64,000 nucleotides of DNA, taken from contig JAHYJC010000004.1 of the NCBI GenBank assembly GCA_019429275.1, positions 62,001-126,000 of the forward strand, given 5' to 3'. The notes under the pieces were generated by a model. The model had not been told where the DNA came from, searched no databases, and was given only the letters and a program-made list of their open reading frames with translations. This document shows positions 62,875-64,000 of this stretch, piece by piece (the first letter of the stretch is position 1; each line of letters opens with the position of its first letter). The translations under genes were made by a program, and so were the position numbers. The stretch is from Lentimicrobium sp. (GTDB taxonomy: Bacteria > Bacteroidota > Bacteroidia > Bacteroidales > Lentimicrobiaceae).

Positions 62875-64000
62875 ATGAAAATCAAGATATTCCTATTATT
62901 TTCTTTTTTTCTTTTATTGCCGGTTTTGGTTATTTCCCAAATATGGCCTAAAATATACATCAATCCCGGGATATATTCAACCGGCAAGGTAGCTTTTGAG
63001 ACTTACGACAATGGTATCATACTTCTTTCTGAGAATTTTAGCCAGATTAAGGAATCTGGCTGGCTGATTAAAACAGATGTTAATGGAGAAGTATTATGGG
63101 AAAGGTTATTGGGCAAGCCTTCACAATATCTTTCATTAGTTGATAACATGTCACTAACCAGTGATTCAGGTGTAATAATTGCTATGGGAACACGGTTTCT
63201 TGAACCAAACCCAAATGAAGTCCTTGGTGATCCTGTATATGTTAAACTGAATAACTGCGGTCAGTTAGACTGGTGTATGCTCATAAGCATTCAGGGAACC
63301 AGTAATTCCGGAACAGATGTTGTTCAGACCAACGATGGATTTACAGGTCTTTACACAAATTGGAATGTACCCACCAACTCAATAGGAGTTGTTAAAATGG
63401 ATAATAATGGCCAGATACAATGGATGTTTACCTATGACTCCGATACAATTGTTGATAATATGCCTTTTGATATTCTTGCCCTGGATGATGGTTCTACCAT
63501 AATAACCGGCTATGGTTATTATGATGATGGGCAATCTGCTACTGTGAGTTTAAAGCCAATAAAGCTGCATATTGCTACGGACGGTGAAGTAATAAGCTGG
63601 CAGGCAGTGCATTACAATAATGACTCATTAAGAGGAGCAGACTACCAGACCGTTAAGGACAACAGGGGAAATCTGTATTCAGCCGGATACACCGTTACCA
63701 CACAGACATACCCATATAATTTTGGCAAAAAAACGCTAAGAAAACAAAAGATAGATGGAACAGCTTTGGCGTATTATGTACTGATGGATACGTTAAGCAC
63801 TTATGGTTTATTAGACTGGATGGTTGACAGTACCATAGTTATCACAGGGTCATTTGAGATATATGAAAATAACTGGTGGAGATACCCATCTGACTTGTCC
63901 ATAATTGATAAATTGGGGAATGTCATTTACCACCGTAGATTACTTGATGATTATTGGGGATCCTCTTACAGGGTATCAACCACCCATGACAATAAAATCC
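62875..64000 (+). CDS. secreted repeat protein, beta-propeller-like (3' end missing)
   Basis: The frame from the ATG at 62875 is open to the right edge (375 codons). A signal peptide (MKIKIFLLFSFFLLLPVLVISQ) is followed by blades of about 50 residues with repeated patterns such as DNGIILLSEN, GWLIKTDVNGEVLWER, GVVKMDNNGQIQWMF and DDGSTIITGYGY. These resemble the Bacteroidota delayed-beta-propeller T9SS proteins, with the sorting domain expected beyond the window. Binding partner and function are unknown. It lies 65 bp after the broken T9SS gene, which may be a relative. Confidence 0.75.
   Translation, partial: MKIKIFLLFSFFLLLPVLVISQIWPKIYINPGIYSTGKVAFETYDNGIILLSENFSQIKESGWLIKTDVNGEVLWERLLGKPSQYLSLVDNMSLTSDSGVIIAMGTRFLEPNPNEVLGDPVYVKLNNCGQLDWCMLISIQGTSNSGTDVVQTNDGFTGLYTNWNVPTNSIGVVKMDNNGQIQWMFTYDSDTIVDNMPFDILALDDGSTIITGYGYYDDGQSATVSLKPIKLHIATDGEVISWQAVHYNNDSLRGADYQTVKDNRGNLYSAGYTVTTQTYPYNFGKKTLRKQKIDGTALAYYVLMDTLSTYGLLDWMVDSTIVITGSFEIYENNWWRYPSDLSIIDKLGNVIYHRRLLDDYWGSSYRVSTTHDNKI

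Overview
The window is a stretch of chromosome from a member of the Bacteroidota. The evidence is the repeated T9SS-type C-terminal sorting domains on secreted enzymes, Bacteroidota-style -7 boxes (TAnnTTTG), S46 dipeptidyl-peptidase and CotH proteins, a GYDIA-type GHMP kinase, and the gene order sigma-54 regulator / lptE / TPR protein / secG / groES / groEL. A mevalonate pathway together with a zeaxanthin-type carotenoid cluster points to a free-living rather than gut lineage. I cannot fix the order or genus. I recognised no tRNA, rRNA, CRISPR array, phage or insertion sequence, and no island-like boundary.

Layout. 1-6.5 kb: end of an S9 glutamyl-peptidase-like gene, a TerB/J-domain co-chaperone, two RNA-methyltransferase-like enzymes and a secreted GH18/CUB protein. 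6.7-12.2 kb: receiver-less sigma-54-type regulator, LptE, acidic TPR protein, SecG, then groES-groEL, with terminators after secG and groEL. 12.3-14.7 kb: DUF4468-like protein and a secreted 5'-nucleotidase with a small overlapping partner gene. 14.9-19.3 kb: mevalonate operon (HMG-CoA reductase, GYDIA kinase, diphosphomevalonate decarboxylase, mevalonate kinase). 19.4-28 kb: adenine deaminase, ArsR regulator, Ig-like lipoprotein, M1 aminopeptidase, CotH protein. 28-35.3 kb: a candidate small RNA, MscS channel, polysaccharide deacetylase, COG0523 GTPase, DUF937 protein, gamma-glutamyltransferase, PIF1-like helicase. 35.5-37.8 kb: p-aminobenzoate genes (pabA divergent from pabB-pabC). 37.8-49.3 kb: MFS transporter, RidA, DPP11-like peptidase, a response regulator with a degenerate AAA+ core, a lipoprotein, lipid kinase, SUI1 factor, GT39-like glycosyltransferase, second MscS. 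49.3-53.9 kb: carotenoid operon on the minus strand (crtI, crtB, unknown secreted protein, idi, crtZ, fused lycopene cyclase). 54.2-59.7 kb: RND efflux operon. 59.9-64 kb: GH30 lipoprotein, a T9SS cargo gene broken by an in-frame stop, and a secreted protein running off the window.

How the parts work together. The mevalonate operon makes isopentenyl diphosphate. The carotenoid operon isomerises it (idi), condenses C20 units (crtB), desaturates (crtI), cyclises (crtYcd) and hydroxylates (crtZ). Only HMG-CoA synthase, a clearly named phosphomevalonate kinase and a prenyl diphosphate synthase are missing from the window for a route from HMG-CoA to a zeaxanthin-like pigment. A second theme is export to the surface of peptidases and glycosidases through Sec (SecG is here) and the type IX system.

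I found no clear new multi-gene system. The observations most worth following are the response regulator whose sigma-54 contact loop and Walker B glutamate are both replaced, the unknown exported protein inside the carotenoid operon, the symmetric operator-like repeats between crtI and the RND operon, the candidate small RNA before mscS, and the nonsense-split T9SS protein.
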